Source of the DNA: Bacillota bacterium
GTDB taxonomy: Bacteria; Bacillota; Bacilli; Alicyclobacillales; SLC66
NCBI GenBank assembly: GCA_021821185.1
Contig: JAKACU010000016.1
Span: 1-27,075, forward strand
Length of the DNA stretch: 27,075 nt
Direction: 5' to 3'
Positions 1-7,917 of the stretch are shown here, one piece after another. Made by a program: the position numbers and the translations under genes. The notes below the pieces were generated by a model. That model searched no databases and was not told the origin of the DNA. It saw only the letters and a list, made by a program, of their open reading frames with translations. Positions within the stretch are counted from its first letter, which is position 1, and the number at the start of each line of letters is the position of its first letter.

Positions 1-214
1 TCTGATTGTTATCCGAGAATGTAACCTGCGCGAAATAAGGATGTTCAATCGATTTATGCATCTGCTTGATCTGTTTTTCGCGCAGTGAATTAATGACGCG
101 CTCGGTAAAATCGCGTGTGGGTTGTATATGTTTTGTCTGGTGTTCGATATCTATGTGGATCTGCTTTTTGACTTCTTCAAGATGATGCTGTTCAAGGTCA
201 ATGTCCTGAGTCAT
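1..214 (-). CDS. helD: HelD-like UvrD-family helicase / RNA polymerase recycling factor, N-terminal fragment
   Basis: Only the first 71 codons are present; the gene runs off the left edge of the window. It starts at the ATG whose first base is 214, preceded by a strong GGAGGC ribosome binding site (GCCTCCT at 221-227 on the plus strand). The translated start is highly charged and predicted helical (DLEQHHLEEVKKQI) and ends in a segment reading HPYFAQVTFSDN. HelD proteins have a coiled-coil N-terminal arm that enters RNA polymerase, followed by a conserved PYFGRIDF-like segment, and this fragment matches that arrangement. HelD is known in Bacilli to release stalled RNA polymerase by ATP hydrolysis. 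The helicase motifs lie outside the window, so the call rests on the N-terminal arm alone. It is transcribed divergently from the hydrogenase operon. Confidence 0.6.
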   Translation of the reverse strand, partial: MTQDIDLEQHHLEEVKKQIHIDIEHQTKHIQPTRDFTERVINSLREKQIKQMHKSIEHPYFAQVTFSDNNQ

Positions 215-407
215 AAAAAGCCTCCTGCCATAAGTATGGAGATTAAGAGTATATCATAGTTAGTGGTGATGAATTTTCCATAACAAAATTTGATTCATTT
301 GTGTCATGCATACACCGATGAGATGGCATATTCTCAAGGTGAACATGTTTTGCATGATGGCTCAAGGTGGCTGACATTCTGATAAGCCCTCTCTGTACGC
401 CCTTTAA

Positions 408-423
408 TGTGAAATGTGTCACA
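408..423. promoter_or_regulatory. CRP/FNR-family operator (perfect TGTGA-N6-TCACA)
   Basis: A perfect inverted repeat, TGTGA, six bases, TCACA, lies about 30 bases before the start codon of the first hydrogenase gene. This is the canonical half-site pair of CRP/FNR regulators, including Bacillus Fnr, and it also resembles the core of Rex sites. Its centre is only about 37 bases from the ATG at 453. It therefore sits in the leader or core promoter rather than at the usual activator position near -41.5. If functional it may act by repression, or the real promoter may be arranged differently. No convincing sigma-A promoter could be assigned between 215 and 452. Confidence 0.5.
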
Positions 424-452
424 ACCTTTTTCGGCTAAAGGAGCTGAGACTT

Positions 453-956
453 ATGGGGCAAGTGGAGCCACACGCGAAAGAAAATTCATGTTGTGGCGGG
501 CTAGAACATCGTGAGCGCATCTTGCGCGCGATAGAACGACATCGTGGGGTGCAAGGTGCACTTATTCCGGTACTGCATGATATTCAAGATATGTTTGGCT
601 ATCTGCCAGAAGATGCTTTGCAAGTAGTATCAGATGGATTGCAAGTGCCGATGTCCGAAATCTATGGTGTAGCAACATTTTATTCATTTTTCTCCCTTGA
701 GCCTAAAGGTGAACATGTTATTCGTGTATGTCTTGGTACAGCCTGCTATGTGAAAGGTTCACAAGCGGTGCTGCAAAAATTAAGTGAAGAATTGCACGTT
801 GAGGTAGGAAAAACGACGAGTGACGGTAAGTTTACCCTTGAAGCGATGCGATGCCTCGGTGCCTGCGGATTGGCACCTGTACTTGCGATCGAAGATCATG
901 TTCATGGGAAACTCTTACCAGATGATGCAACAAAAATCGTGCAGCAATATCGATAG
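453..956 (+). CDS. hndA: [FeFe]-hydrogenase NuoE-like [2Fe-2S] subunit (HndA/HydC type)
   Basis: This is a thioredoxin-fold [2Fe-2S] protein of the NuoE family, the small electron-transfer partner of NuoF-like flavoproteins in complex I and multimeric [FeFe]-hydrogenases. The four cluster ligands are visible as C93 and C98 (CLGTAC) and C134 and C138 (CLGAC). The helical N-terminal half carries the usual FGYLPEDAL and IYGVATFYSFF segments. The length of 167 residues is normal for the family. The ATG at 453 is chosen over an in-frame ATG at 414 because an AAAGGAG ribosome binding site (437-443) lies nine bases before it, and the 414 codon overlaps the operator-like palindrome. It is the first gene of the hydrogenase operon and would pass electrons to or from the NuoF-like subunit two genes on. 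Confidence 0.92.
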   Translation: MGQVEPHAKENSCCGGLEHRERILRAIERHRGVQGALIPVLHDIQDMFGYLPEDALQVVSDGLQVPMSEIYGVATFYSFFSLEPKGEHVIRVCLGTACYVKGSQAVLQKLSEELHVEVGKTTSDGKFTLEAMRCLGACGLAPVLAIEDHVHGKLLPDDATKIVQQYR

Positions 957-970
957 GGGCGGGATGAAGC

Positions 971-1363
971 ATGATGACGGTCGAACAACTCGATCGTATT
1001 GCTTTTTTAGCTAAAGAACACAACCAGGATAAAACGGTAATCCGGATCGCCGCATGTATGGCGACGGGTGGAATTGCAGCAGGATCTCAGGCTGTGATGG
1101 ATCTCTTATGGAGTGAATGGAAAAATCGTGCCGATGTGGACGTACAAATTGTTCGCAAAGGATGCATTGGCATGTGTAGGTTGGATCCTCTTGTTGATGT
1201 CTTTGTTCCTAAGCATGACAAAGTGACGTATGTAAAGATGACTCCTGAACGCATGCAACGTGTGATGGTTGAACACATCCTTGGTGGTCATGTGGTTCAA
1301 GAGTATACATTGCACGTGGCAAATGACAGATTGCTCAATGACTACACTGAGCTTCCGAGCTAG
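971..1363 (+). CDS. hndB: small thioredoxin-like [2Fe-2S] hydrogenase subunit (HndB type)
   Basis: This is a 130-residue thioredoxin-like ferredoxin domain, placed exactly where HndB sits in hndABCD operons, between the NuoE-like and NuoF-like subunits. HndB is known as an accessory electron-transfer subunit of NAD(P)-linked, bifurcating [FeFe]-hydrogenases. Three cysteines are suitably placed: C29 in the segment ACMATGGIAAGS, and C65 and C69 in GCIGMC. The fourth expected ligand is not obvious, because the position filled by Cys in the neighbouring NuoF-like domain (CDGTDC) is Gly here. The cluster may therefore be three-Cys ligated, altered or absent. The start is ATG 971 (or 974), behind an AGGGGCGGGA stretch, 14 bases after the preceding stop. 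Confidence 0.82.
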   Translation: MMTVEQLDRIAFLAKEHNQDKTVIRIAACMATGGIAAGSQAVMDLLWSEWKNRADVDVQIVRKGCIGMCRLDPLVDVFVPKHDKVTYVKMTPERMQRVMVEHILGGHVVQEYTLHVANDRLLNDYTELPS

Positions 1364-1380
1364 AAAGGAGGTTTACGGCT

Positions 1381-3180
1381 ATGGCTATGTTTACGCGCCA
1401 AGTTGTGGTTTGTGATGGAACGGACTGCCATGCACTAGCGGCGGATAAAAATTTATATAAGATGCTGCGTCGTGAAATGATGAAAAACGGAATCAGCGAT
1501 CAGGTTGAACTAACTCGTGTAAGTTGTCTGTCATTGTGCGAATTTGAGCCGATCGTGATTGTCTATCCGGAAGGTTTCATCTACAGCCGTGTTAAAGCTG
1601 CAGATGCGTCGGAGATTGTTCACGCTCATCTAATTCAGGGTACCCCAGTGCAAAGGCTGATCGCACCTGAAGACGAGTTGCACAGTGAGCGGATAGAAGC
1701 GATTGATGATATACCGTTCTTTCACGACCAACAACGCATCGCATTACGTAATTGCGGAATTATTGATCCCGAGAATATCGATGAATACATTGCTGCAGAC
1801 GGTTATAAAGCGTTGGCCAAAGCACTCACGATGATGACATCTGGGGAAGTGATCGAAGAAATCAAACAGGCTGGATTGCGTGGGCGTGGTGGCGGTGGAT
1901 TCCCTACAGGTAGTAAATGGGAATTTGCGGCTCAGCAAAAAAACGCTCAAAAATACATTGTTTGTAACGGAGATGAAGGTGATCCTGGGGCGTTCATGGA
2001 CCGTTCCGTACTTGAAAGCGACCCGCACTCAGTTCTTGAAGCCATGGCGATCGGCGGTTATGCCATCGGTGCTACGACGGGATTCATTTATGTGCGCGCG
2101 GAGTATCCTGTTGCTGTACAACGCCTTGGCCTCGCTATTGCGCAAGCACGAGAGTACGGACTATTAGGAAAAAATCTATTTGCATCAGGTTTCGACTTTG
2201 ATATTGAGATTCGTTTGGGCGCAGGTGCATTTGTTTGTGGTGAAGAAACGGCATTGATGAACTCAATTGAAGGAAAACGAGGTATGCCTAACCCCAAGCC
2301 CCCTTTTCCTGCTGTAAGCGGACTGTGGGGAAAACCGACAGTCATTAACAACGTTGAAACATTGGCTAATATTGCACCAATTATTTCAAAGGGAGCAAAC
2401 TTTTTTTCAAGTATTGGGACAGAGCGCAGTAAAGGTACGAAGGTGTTTGCACTAGGTGGCAACATCAATCATACAGGTCTCGCTGAAGTTCCTATGGGAA
2501 CGACGTTACGACAGGTTATTTTTGATATTGGCGGCGGCATTCCCAAAGGCAAACGATTCAAAGCCGTGCAGACGGGTGGTCCATCTGGTGGATGCCTGAC
2601 GCAAGAGCATTTAGATACGCCCATCGAGTACGATACATTGACTTCGTTAGGATCGATGATGGGTTCTGGCGGCATGATCGTCATGGATGAAGATACATGT
2701 ATGGTGGATGTCGCAAGATTTTATCTTGATTTTACGAAAGATGAATCTTGCGGTAAGTGTGCTCCATGTCGTATTGGGACGCTGCGTCTGCTTGAAATTC
2801 TTGAAAAAATTACGGTGGGCAAAGGCACGATGGAAGACCTCTCCTCGTTGCAAGAACTTGGGCAACAGATTAAGGCAGGATCTCTATGCGGTTTGGGGCA
2901 GACAGCACCTAACCCCGTGTTATCCACCTTGAAATATTTTTTCGATGAATATGTGGCTCATGTGGTTGAAAAACGCTGCCCAGCCGGTGTTTGTAAATCC
3001 CTTGTGCACTTTACCATCGATCCTGATAAATGCAAGGGCTGTGGTGTATGCGCCAAAAACTGTCCCGTCGATGCGATCGAAGGCGTTTTAAAAGACGTTC
3101 ACACCATTAAAGATGATGTATGTATTCGTTGTGGTACCTGCGTAAAAGTGTGTAATTTTGCCGCAGTAGCCAGTCGATGA
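1381..3180 (+). CDS. hndC: [FeFe]-hydrogenase NuoF-like flavoprotein, NAD(H)- and FMN-binding subunit (HndC/HydB type)
   Basis: This is the diaphorase subunit that exchanges hydride with NAD(H) through FMN and feeds iron-sulfur clusters. Domains in order: a thioredoxin-like [2Fe-2S] domain (C11, C16, C49, C53); the NuoF core with the FMN loop RGRGGGGFPTGSKWEF near residue 165 and the nucleotide-binding stretch GDEGDPGAFMDRS; an N3-type [4Fe-4S] site, ESCGKCAPCRIGT, with a later partner Cys in GSLCGLGQ; and a C-terminal two-cluster ferredoxin (CKGCGVCAKNCP and CIRCGTCVKVC). At 599 residues it has the full HydB/HndC architecture. HydABC and HndABCD enzymes of this build have been shown to couple NAD and ferredoxin reduction to H2 oxidation. 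The AGGAGG at 1366-1371 sets the ATG at 1381. Confidence 0.93.
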   Translation: MAMFTRQVVVCDGTDCHALAADKNLYKMLRREMMKNGISDQVELTRVSCLSLCEFEPIVIVYPEGFIYSRVKAADASEIVHAHLIQGTPVQRLIAPEDELHSERIEAIDDIPFFHDQQRIALRNCGIIDPENIDEYIAADGYKALAKALTMMTSGEVIEEIKQAGLRGRGGGGFPTGSKWEFAAQQKNAQKYIVCNGDEGDPGAFMDRSVLESDPHSVLEAMAIGGYAIGATTGFIYVRAEYPVAVQRLGLAIAQAREYGLLGKNLFASGFDFDIEIRLGAGAFVCGEETALMNSIEGKRGMPNPKPPFPAVSGLWGKPTVINNVETLANIAPIISKGANFFSSIGTERSKGTKVFALGGNINHTGLAEVPMGTTLRQVIFDIGGGIPKGKRFKAVQTGGPSGGCLTQEHLDTPIEYDTLTSLGSMMGSGGMIVMDEDTCMVDVARFYLDFTKDESCGKCAPCRIGTLRLLEILEKITVGKGTMEDLSSLQELGQQIKAGSLCGLGQTAPNPVLSTLKYFFDEYVAHVVEKRCPAGVCKSLVHFTIDPDKCKGCGVCAKNCPVDAIEGVLKDVHTIKDDVCIRCGTCVKVCNFAAVASR

Positions 3181-3195
3181 CGCGAGGTGAGGGCA

Positions 3196-4935
3196 GTGGA
3201 CGATATCGTAACATTGAAGATTGATGGTACTGATGTTCAGGTGCAAAAAGGAACGACGGTGCTTGAAGCGGCAAAGCAAGCCGGTGTGCAAATACCAACG
3301 TTATGTTTTTTGAAGGAGATTAATCAACCATCTGGGTGTCGCGTGTGCCTAGTTGAAGCAGGACCAAAGTTGCTGGCGTCTTGTTCACTTGTTGCACAAG
3401 AAAACATGGACATCAAGACCAATACGAAAAAAGTGCGCGAAGCAAGAAAGACCATCGTTGAACTTATTTTATCGAATCATCGTGAGGAATGTACGATATG
3501 TTCTCGAAGTGGCCATTGTGAACTGCAGACACTTGCCAGTGATCTGCATGTCCATTCGATGCAGTATCAGGGTAAACGTACACGAAAGCCACTTGATGAT
3601 GTATCCCCCTCTTTAGTGCGTGATGCGGAAAAGTGTGTGTTGTGTGGACGGTGTATCGCCATATGTTCTGATGTTCAATCTGTTAGTGCCATCGGGCTCA
3701 TCAATCGCGGTTTTGAGACAGTCATTGGACCTGCTTTTGGCCGTTCTTTGGGTGAATCTGTGTGTGTCAATTGCGGGCAATGTATTATGGCTTGCCCTGT
3801 GGGGGCTTTGACAGAGCGAGAACAAATGGATGAGGTGTGGGATGCGATTGCTGACCAGGGTAAGGTAGTCATCGTGCAGACCGCGCCTGCGGTACGGATT
3901 GCCCTTGGTGAAGAATTTGGAATGGAGATTGGCACGCGTGTCACAGGAAAAATGGTCAAAGCATTGCGCATGGTCGGGTTTGATCTTGTTTTTGATACAG
4001 ACTTTGGTGCTGATTTAACGATCATGGAAGAGGGTACCGAGTTAATTCATCGTTTAGAAAGTGGTGAAAACTTACCCTTAATGACGTCGTGTTGCCCAGG
4101 ATGGGTGAAGTTTGTTGAGCATAACTTTCCGGATATGATCAATCATCTGTCCACCTGCAAATCACCGCATGAAATGGAAGGTGCGATGATTAAAAGTTAT
4201 TTTGCAAGCAAAATCGGTATCGCACCGCAAAACATCGTAACAGTATCAATCATGCCGTGTGTAGCTAAGAAATTCGAACAACAGCGGAAAGAATTGTCGT
4301 ATGAAGGCATGCGAGATGTTGATTATGTACTGACGACACGGGAACTTGCTAGGATGATTAAGCAAGCTGGTATCGATTTTGTCCATCTTCCGGATGATCA
4401 GTTTGATGATCCTTTTGGGAGAGCAAGCGGTGCGGGTGTTATTTTTGGCGCCACTGGCGGTGTTGCTGAAGCAGCATTGAGGACTGTATATGAAGTATTG
4501 GCGGGCGAGGAACTTGATAAGGTGGACTATACCGCAGTTCGCGGATTAGAGGGTATCAAGGAATCCGAATTGCTATTGCCAAACGGCATGCTTCTTCGTA
4601 CCGCTGTCGTTCATGGTTTAGCTAATGCTAAAAAGGTGATGCAAATGATACAACGAGGTGAAAAAACGTACCACTTTATCGAGGTAATGGCTTGCCCAGG
4701 CGGTTGTGTCGCAGGTGGTGGACAACCAATTGTCAATAGTAAAATTCGAGAACACGTGGATGTTAAGGAACTTCGAACCAAAGCAATCTATGCCGAAGAC
4801 AAAGATATGCCTGTGCGAAAATCTCACAAGAACCCAGATATTATGCGCGTGTATGAAGAGTTTCTCGGTGAACCCAACAGCCATTTGAGCCATGAATTGT
4901 TGCACACGCATTACCAGCAACGAGCACGCCATTAA
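3196..4935 (+). CDS. hydA: [FeFe]-hydrogenase catalytic subunit, group A3-like (HydA/HndD)
   Basis: This subunit catalyses reversible H2 oxidation and proton reduction at the H-cluster. Domains in order: a plant-type [2Fe-2S] ferredoxin (PSGCRVC), a His/Cys [4Fe-4S] site (CSRSGHCELQ), two [4Fe-4S] ferredoxin motifs (CVLCGRCIAIC, CVNCGQCIMAC) and the H domain. The three H-cluster signatures are intact: TSCCPGW (C299, C300), MPCVAKKFE (C355) and EVMACPGGCVAGGGQP (C500, C504). The spacing closely matches the Clostridium CpI enzyme, as does the length of 579 residues. The GTG at 3196 is preferred because GAGGTGAGG lies just before it. An in-frame GTG at 3187 has no ribosome binding site and overlaps that stretch. 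There is no signal peptide, so the enzyme is cytoplasmic. The preceding gene ends 15 bases upstream. Confidence 0.95.
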   Translation: MDDIVTLKIDGTDVQVQKGTTVLEAAKQAGVQIPTLCFLKEINQPSGCRVCLVEAGPKLLASCSLVAQENMDIKTNTKKVREARKTIVELILSNHREECTICSRSGHCELQTLASDLHVHSMQYQGKRTRKPLDDVSPSLVRDAEKCVLCGRCIAICSDVQSVSAIGLINRGFETVIGPAFGRSLGESVCVNCGQCIMACPVGALTEREQMDEVWDAIADQGKVVIVQTAPAVRIALGEEFGMEIGTRVTGKMVKALRMVGFDLVFDTDFGADLTIMEEGTELIHRLESGENLPLMTSCCPGWVKFVEHNFPDMINHLSTCKSPHEMEGAMIKSYFASKIGIAPQNIVTVSIMPCVAKKFEQQRKELSYEGMRDVDYVLTTRELARMIKQAGIDFVHLPDDQFDDPFGRASGAGVIFGATGGVAEAALRTVYEVLAGEELDKVDYTAVRGLEGIKESELLLPNGMLLRTAVVHGLANAKKVMQMIQRGEKTYHFIEVMACPGGCVAGGGQPIVNSKIREHVDVKELRTKAIYAEDKDMPVRKSHKNPDIMRVYEEFLGEPNSHLSHELLHTHYQQRARH

Positions 4936-4963
4936 CTAGGTTGTTGTACTGGAGGGGTACTCA

Positions 4964-6376
4964 ATGACTACGCGACAAATCGCTTCTTTTATCGACGATG
5001 CCGAGATTCAAGAATCACTTGTTTTTGCGAAAAAAATGCAAGGGGATCGTGCTTATGTGACCGAATTGTTGGCTAAAGCCCGTCTCGCTAAAGGTCTGTC
5101 ACATCGAGAAGCAGCCGTGCTTTTGCATATGCAGGAACAAGATCTTTGGCAAGAAGCTTTTCACGTAGCCAAAGAAGTTAAAGAGAAGATCTATGGTAAA
5201 CGCATTGTATTGTTTGCTCCTTTATACGTAAGTGATCATTGCGTGAACAACTGCGAGTATTGTGGGTACAAACACACCAATGATAGTTTTGGTCGGCGGC
5301 GGTTGACGATGCAAGAAGTGGCATCGGAGGTAGAAGTTTTGGAATCCCTTGGTCACAAACGGTTGGTCATTGAAGCGGGAGAAGACCCTGTCAACTGTTC
5401 CATTGATTACATGCTGGATGTGATCAAAACCATCTATGCTGTGAAAGTTAACAATGGCAGCATTCGGCGCGTGAATATTAATATAGCAGCCACAACAGAG
5501 GAGAATTACAAAAAACTCAAAGATGCGCAGATTGGGACGTATATCTTATTTCAGGAAACTTATCATCGTCCAACTTATGCCAAAATGCATCCTAATGGTC
5601 CTAAGCATGACTATGATTGGCATACTACTGCGCAAGACAGGGCTATGAAAGCTGGCATCGATGATGTTGGAATCGGTGTGTTGTATGGATTATATGATTT
5701 TCGTTACGAAACAATTGCTATGTTGATGCACGCAGAGCACCTTGATCAGGAACTTGGTGTTGGTCCACATACAATTTCTGTACCAAGGTTGCGAAAAGCG
5801 GAAAATGTGGATCTTGACAAGTACGAACACTTGGTCAGCGATGAGGATTTCAAGAAGGTTGTCGCTGTGCTACGTCTGACTGTTCCTTATACAGGTATGA
5901 TTCTTTCTACGAGAGAAGATCCTGTTTATCGCGATGAAGTACTCTCCCTTGGTATTTCTCAGATCAGTGCGGGGTCATGCACGGGTGTTGGAGGTTATAC
6001 GGATGAGTACCGACATGGGAATGGGAACACACCACAATTTCAAGTCGGGGATCATCGTTCTCTTTTGGAGATTATTAAGAGTCTCGCCAAAGGAGGCTAT
6101 ATTCCAAGTTATTGTACAGCTTGCTATCGAGAAGGGCGTACAGGTGATCGCTTTATGCAACTTGCGAAGTCGGGCCAGATTCAAAACGTTTGTCAGCCCA
6201 ATGCCATGCTTACGTTTAAAGAGTATCAACTCGATTATGGTGATGCAGAGTTGCAGACCTTAGGCGACGCTTTGATTGAGCACCACATGGAGCAGATTGT
6301 GAGGGAACCGGTGCGCAAAGCCACGATGAATCGCCTAGCACGCGTTATGCAAGGTGAACGGGACCTGCGTTTTTAG
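4964..6376 (+). CDS. hydG: [FeFe]-hydrogenase H-cluster maturase HydG (radical SAM, tyrosine lyase)
   Basis: HydG is the radical SAM enzyme that cleaves tyrosine to supply the CO and CN- ligands of the H-cluster. The radical SAM motif CX3CX2C is at C93, C97 and C100 (HCVNNCEYCGY). The HydG-specific C-terminal CX2CX22C motif, which binds the auxiliary dangler-Fe cluster, is complete at C384, C387 and C410. The sequence GTYILFQETYHRPTY is typical of the ThiH/HydG barrel. The length of 470 residues fits the family, and the C-terminal motif separates it from ThiH. The ATG at 4964 follows a GGAGGGG site at about 4951-4957. It lies 28 bases after hydA and is presumably co-transcribed with the structural genes. 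Confidence 0.95.
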   Translation: MTTRQIASFIDDAEIQESLVFAKKMQGDRAYVTELLAKARLAKGLSHREAAVLLHMQEQDLWQEAFHVAKEVKEKIYGKRIVLFAPLYVSDHCVNNCEYCGYKHTNDSFGRRRLTMQEVASEVEVLESLGHKRLVIEAGEDPVNCSIDYMLDVIKTIYAVKVNNGSIRRVNINIAATTEENYKKLKDAQIGTYILFQETYHRPTYAKMHPNGPKHDYDWHTTAQDRAMKAGIDDVGIGVLYGLYDFRYETIAMLMHAEHLDQELGVGPHTISVPRLRKAENVDLDKYEHLVSDEDFKKVVAVLRLTVPYTGMILSTREDPVYRDEVLSLGISQISAGSCTGVGGYTDEYRHGNGNTPQFQVGDHRSLLEIIKSLAKGGYIPSYCTACYREGRTGDRFMQLAKSGQIQNVCQPNAMLTFKEYQLDYGDAELQTLGDALIEHHMEQIVREPVRKATMNRLARVMQGERDLRF

Positions 6377-6422
6377 TGAAAGTGGACCAATAAGTAAGCT
6401 ATATAACGGGGAGTGATGCTTT

Positions 6423-7634
6423 GTGTTGAAGACCCCACAGGCTAGTCGTCTGCATATCGCATTTTTGGGGCGTCGCAATGTTGGTAAATCAAGTCTTGTC
6501 AATGCATTGACTGGTCAGCAGATTGCTATCGTATCTGATGTTGCGGGCACAACGACGGATCCTGTCTATAAATCAATGGAGATTCTCCCCATCGGACCTG
6601 TTATGCTCATCGACACAGCAGGTTTGGATGATGATGGCGCGATCGGCGCTTTGCGCGTCAGTAAGACCAAACAGGTGATGGATCGAACTGATCTCGCCGT
6701 GCTTGTATTTACGTCACAAAGTACGGATTGGACTTTGGAACGGGAATGGTACGAAGATCTTAGGAGTCGCAAGATTCCTGTGATCGGCGTTATCAATCGT
6801 ATCGACGAGAAGGACGTTGATGTGGCTTTTTGGCATGAGTATTTTGATATTCCTTTTGTTAAGGTGAGTGCCACAGAGCATCTCTATATCGATGAATTGA
6901 AAAAGGTGATTCAAACCTATGCACCTATCGATGCAGATCACGCTACGCTGATTGGCGATATTGTCAAACGTGGGGATCTGGTGGTTCTTGTTGCCCCCCC
7001 AGACATTCAGTCACCTAAAGGCCGGCTCAAATTAGCCCAAGTGCAGATTATCCGTGATCTACTTGATCATCATGCAACTGCACTAACGGTCACCGATGCG
7101 GAATTACCTGGTCTTCTTGCTTCATTAAAGCGTGACCCAAATCTTGTGATAACCGATGCACAGGTATTTGAACAAGTGAAGCATGTTGTCCCAGATCAAG
7201 TATTATTAACGTCATTCTCTATGGTGCTTGCGCGCTATAAAGGTGATTTGCGTTTGTTGGTAGAAGGCGCACGAGCGATTGATTCACTGCGTCCTCACGA
7301 TCGCATCTTAATTGCGGAAGCCTGTACGCACCATGCACTTGAAGGGGATATTGCAAGGCAAAGATTACCGCAGTGGCTTAGCGAACGAGCAGGTGGAAAG
7401 CTGAGCGTGACAGTGAGTACGGGTATTGATTTTCCAGAGGATCTCGAACAGTTTCAATTGATTGTTCATTGTGGTGCCTGTATGTTCAATCGTCGACAAG
7501 TGACAAGTCGGTTACAAAAGGCGAAGGATCAAGGCGTACCGATCACTAATTTCGGTGTGGCGATTGCCTATGTCAAGGGGATGTTGAATCGTACGATTCG
7601 CGTGTTTGAGGAAGAAAAATCCACTGTATTATAA
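6423..7634 (+). CDS. hydF: [FeFe]-hydrogenase H-cluster maturation GTPase HydF
   Basis: HydF is the GTPase and scaffold on which the [2Fe] subcluster is assembled before transfer to HydA. The N-terminal G domain shows G1 GRRNVGKSS, G3 DTAGLDD and G4 NRID, the last replacing the usual NKxD. The C-terminal domain has the HydF cluster motif: the His of ACTHHALEGD, followed about 50 residues later by HCGAC. The length of 403 residues is normal. The GTG start at 6423 is preceded by GGGGAGTGA. An in-frame TTG follows directly at 6426. It is the last gene of the hydrogenase operon. A bidirectional hairpin terminator begins 17 bases after the stop. Confidence 0.94.
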   Translation: MLKTPQASRLHIAFLGRRNVGKSSLVNALTGQQIAIVSDVAGTTTDPVYKSMEILPIGPVMLIDTAGLDDDGAIGALRVSKTKQVMDRTDLAVLVFTSQSTDWTLEREWYEDLRSRKIPVIGVINRIDEKDVDVAFWHEYFDIPFVKVSATEHLYIDELKKVIQTYAPIDADHATLIGDIVKRGDLVVLVAPPDIQSPKGRLKLAQVQIIRDLLDHHATALTVTDAELPGLLASLKRDPNLVITDAQVFEQVKHVVPDQVLLTSFSMVLARYKGDLRLLVEGARAIDSLRPHDRILIAEACTHHALEGDIARQRLPQWLSERAGGKLSVTVSTGIDFPEDLEQFQLIVHCGACMFNRRQVTSRLQKAKDQGVPITNFGVAIAYVKGMLNRTIRVFEEEKSTVL

Positions 7635-7650
7635 TGGCAATATCAAGAGA

Positions 7651-7687
7651 AAAACACCCGGCCATATTATTTTAGGCAGGGTGTTTT
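7651..7687. terminator. bidirectional rho-independent terminator
   Basis: A nine-base perfect stem (AAAACACCC at 7651-7659 with GGGTGTTTT at 7679-7687) is extended, across one mismatch, by GCC/GGC around an AT-rich loop. Runs of A and T flank both sides, so it can stop transcription from hydF on the plus strand and from the DUF1450 gene on the minus strand. The minus-strand stop codon lies inside the right arm. Confidence 0.8.
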
Positions 7688-7901
7688 AGTCTTCATCCAT
7701 CATTTGTAACAGGCTGATTATTTGGGTTACCGTTATGGTATCGGGGCCTTCAACAAGCATGCCATCAGCGTAAACGAATGGGAAATCAATACAACGTTCA
7801 CAACGATCAAGACAGGGATATGAAATGACTTCATTACCGTCCTCTTGCAACTGAAAAATAAGTTCTGCCATCGCATTGGAAGAGCATAGTTCTAGCAACA
7901 T
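7686..7901 (-). CDS. DUF1450 (YuzB-like) small cysteine-containing protein
   Basis: This 71-residue protein resembles the Bacillus YuzB/DUF1450 family. It has an early cysteine (LLELCSSN), then CLDRCERC, followed by a hydrophobic strand with a VYADGMLVEG turn. That is the same order as the family's CxxxCxxC motif and FALVNG-like segment. The pattern suggests a thioredoxin-like or metal/cluster-binding mini-protein, but the function of the family is not established. It starts 16 bases after the GGDEF gene, so the two are probably one transcript. No strong Shine-Dalgarno sequence was seen, which suggests translational coupling. The stop codon lies in the shared terminator. Confidence 0.7.
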   Translation of the reverse strand: MLLELCSSNAMAELIFQLQEDGNEVISYPCLDRCERCIDFPFVYADGMLVEGPDTITVTQIISLLQMMDED

Positions 7902-7917
7902 GGTCGTACCATTTGTT

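Noticed and set aside
414..452. Earlier start of the NuoE-like gene at ATG 414
   Set aside because: It lies inside the palindrome, has no ribosome binding site, and adds residues not typical of the family; ATG 453 has AAAGGAG.
2088..2468. 126-codon open frame antisense to the NuoF-like gene
   Set aside because: It is Pro/Ser-rich with no ribosome binding site; it is a mirror of the conserved plus-strand frame.
5934..6263. 109-codon open frame in another plus frame inside hydG
   Set aside because: It overlaps the CX2CX22C-coding part of hydG, and no start signal was seen.
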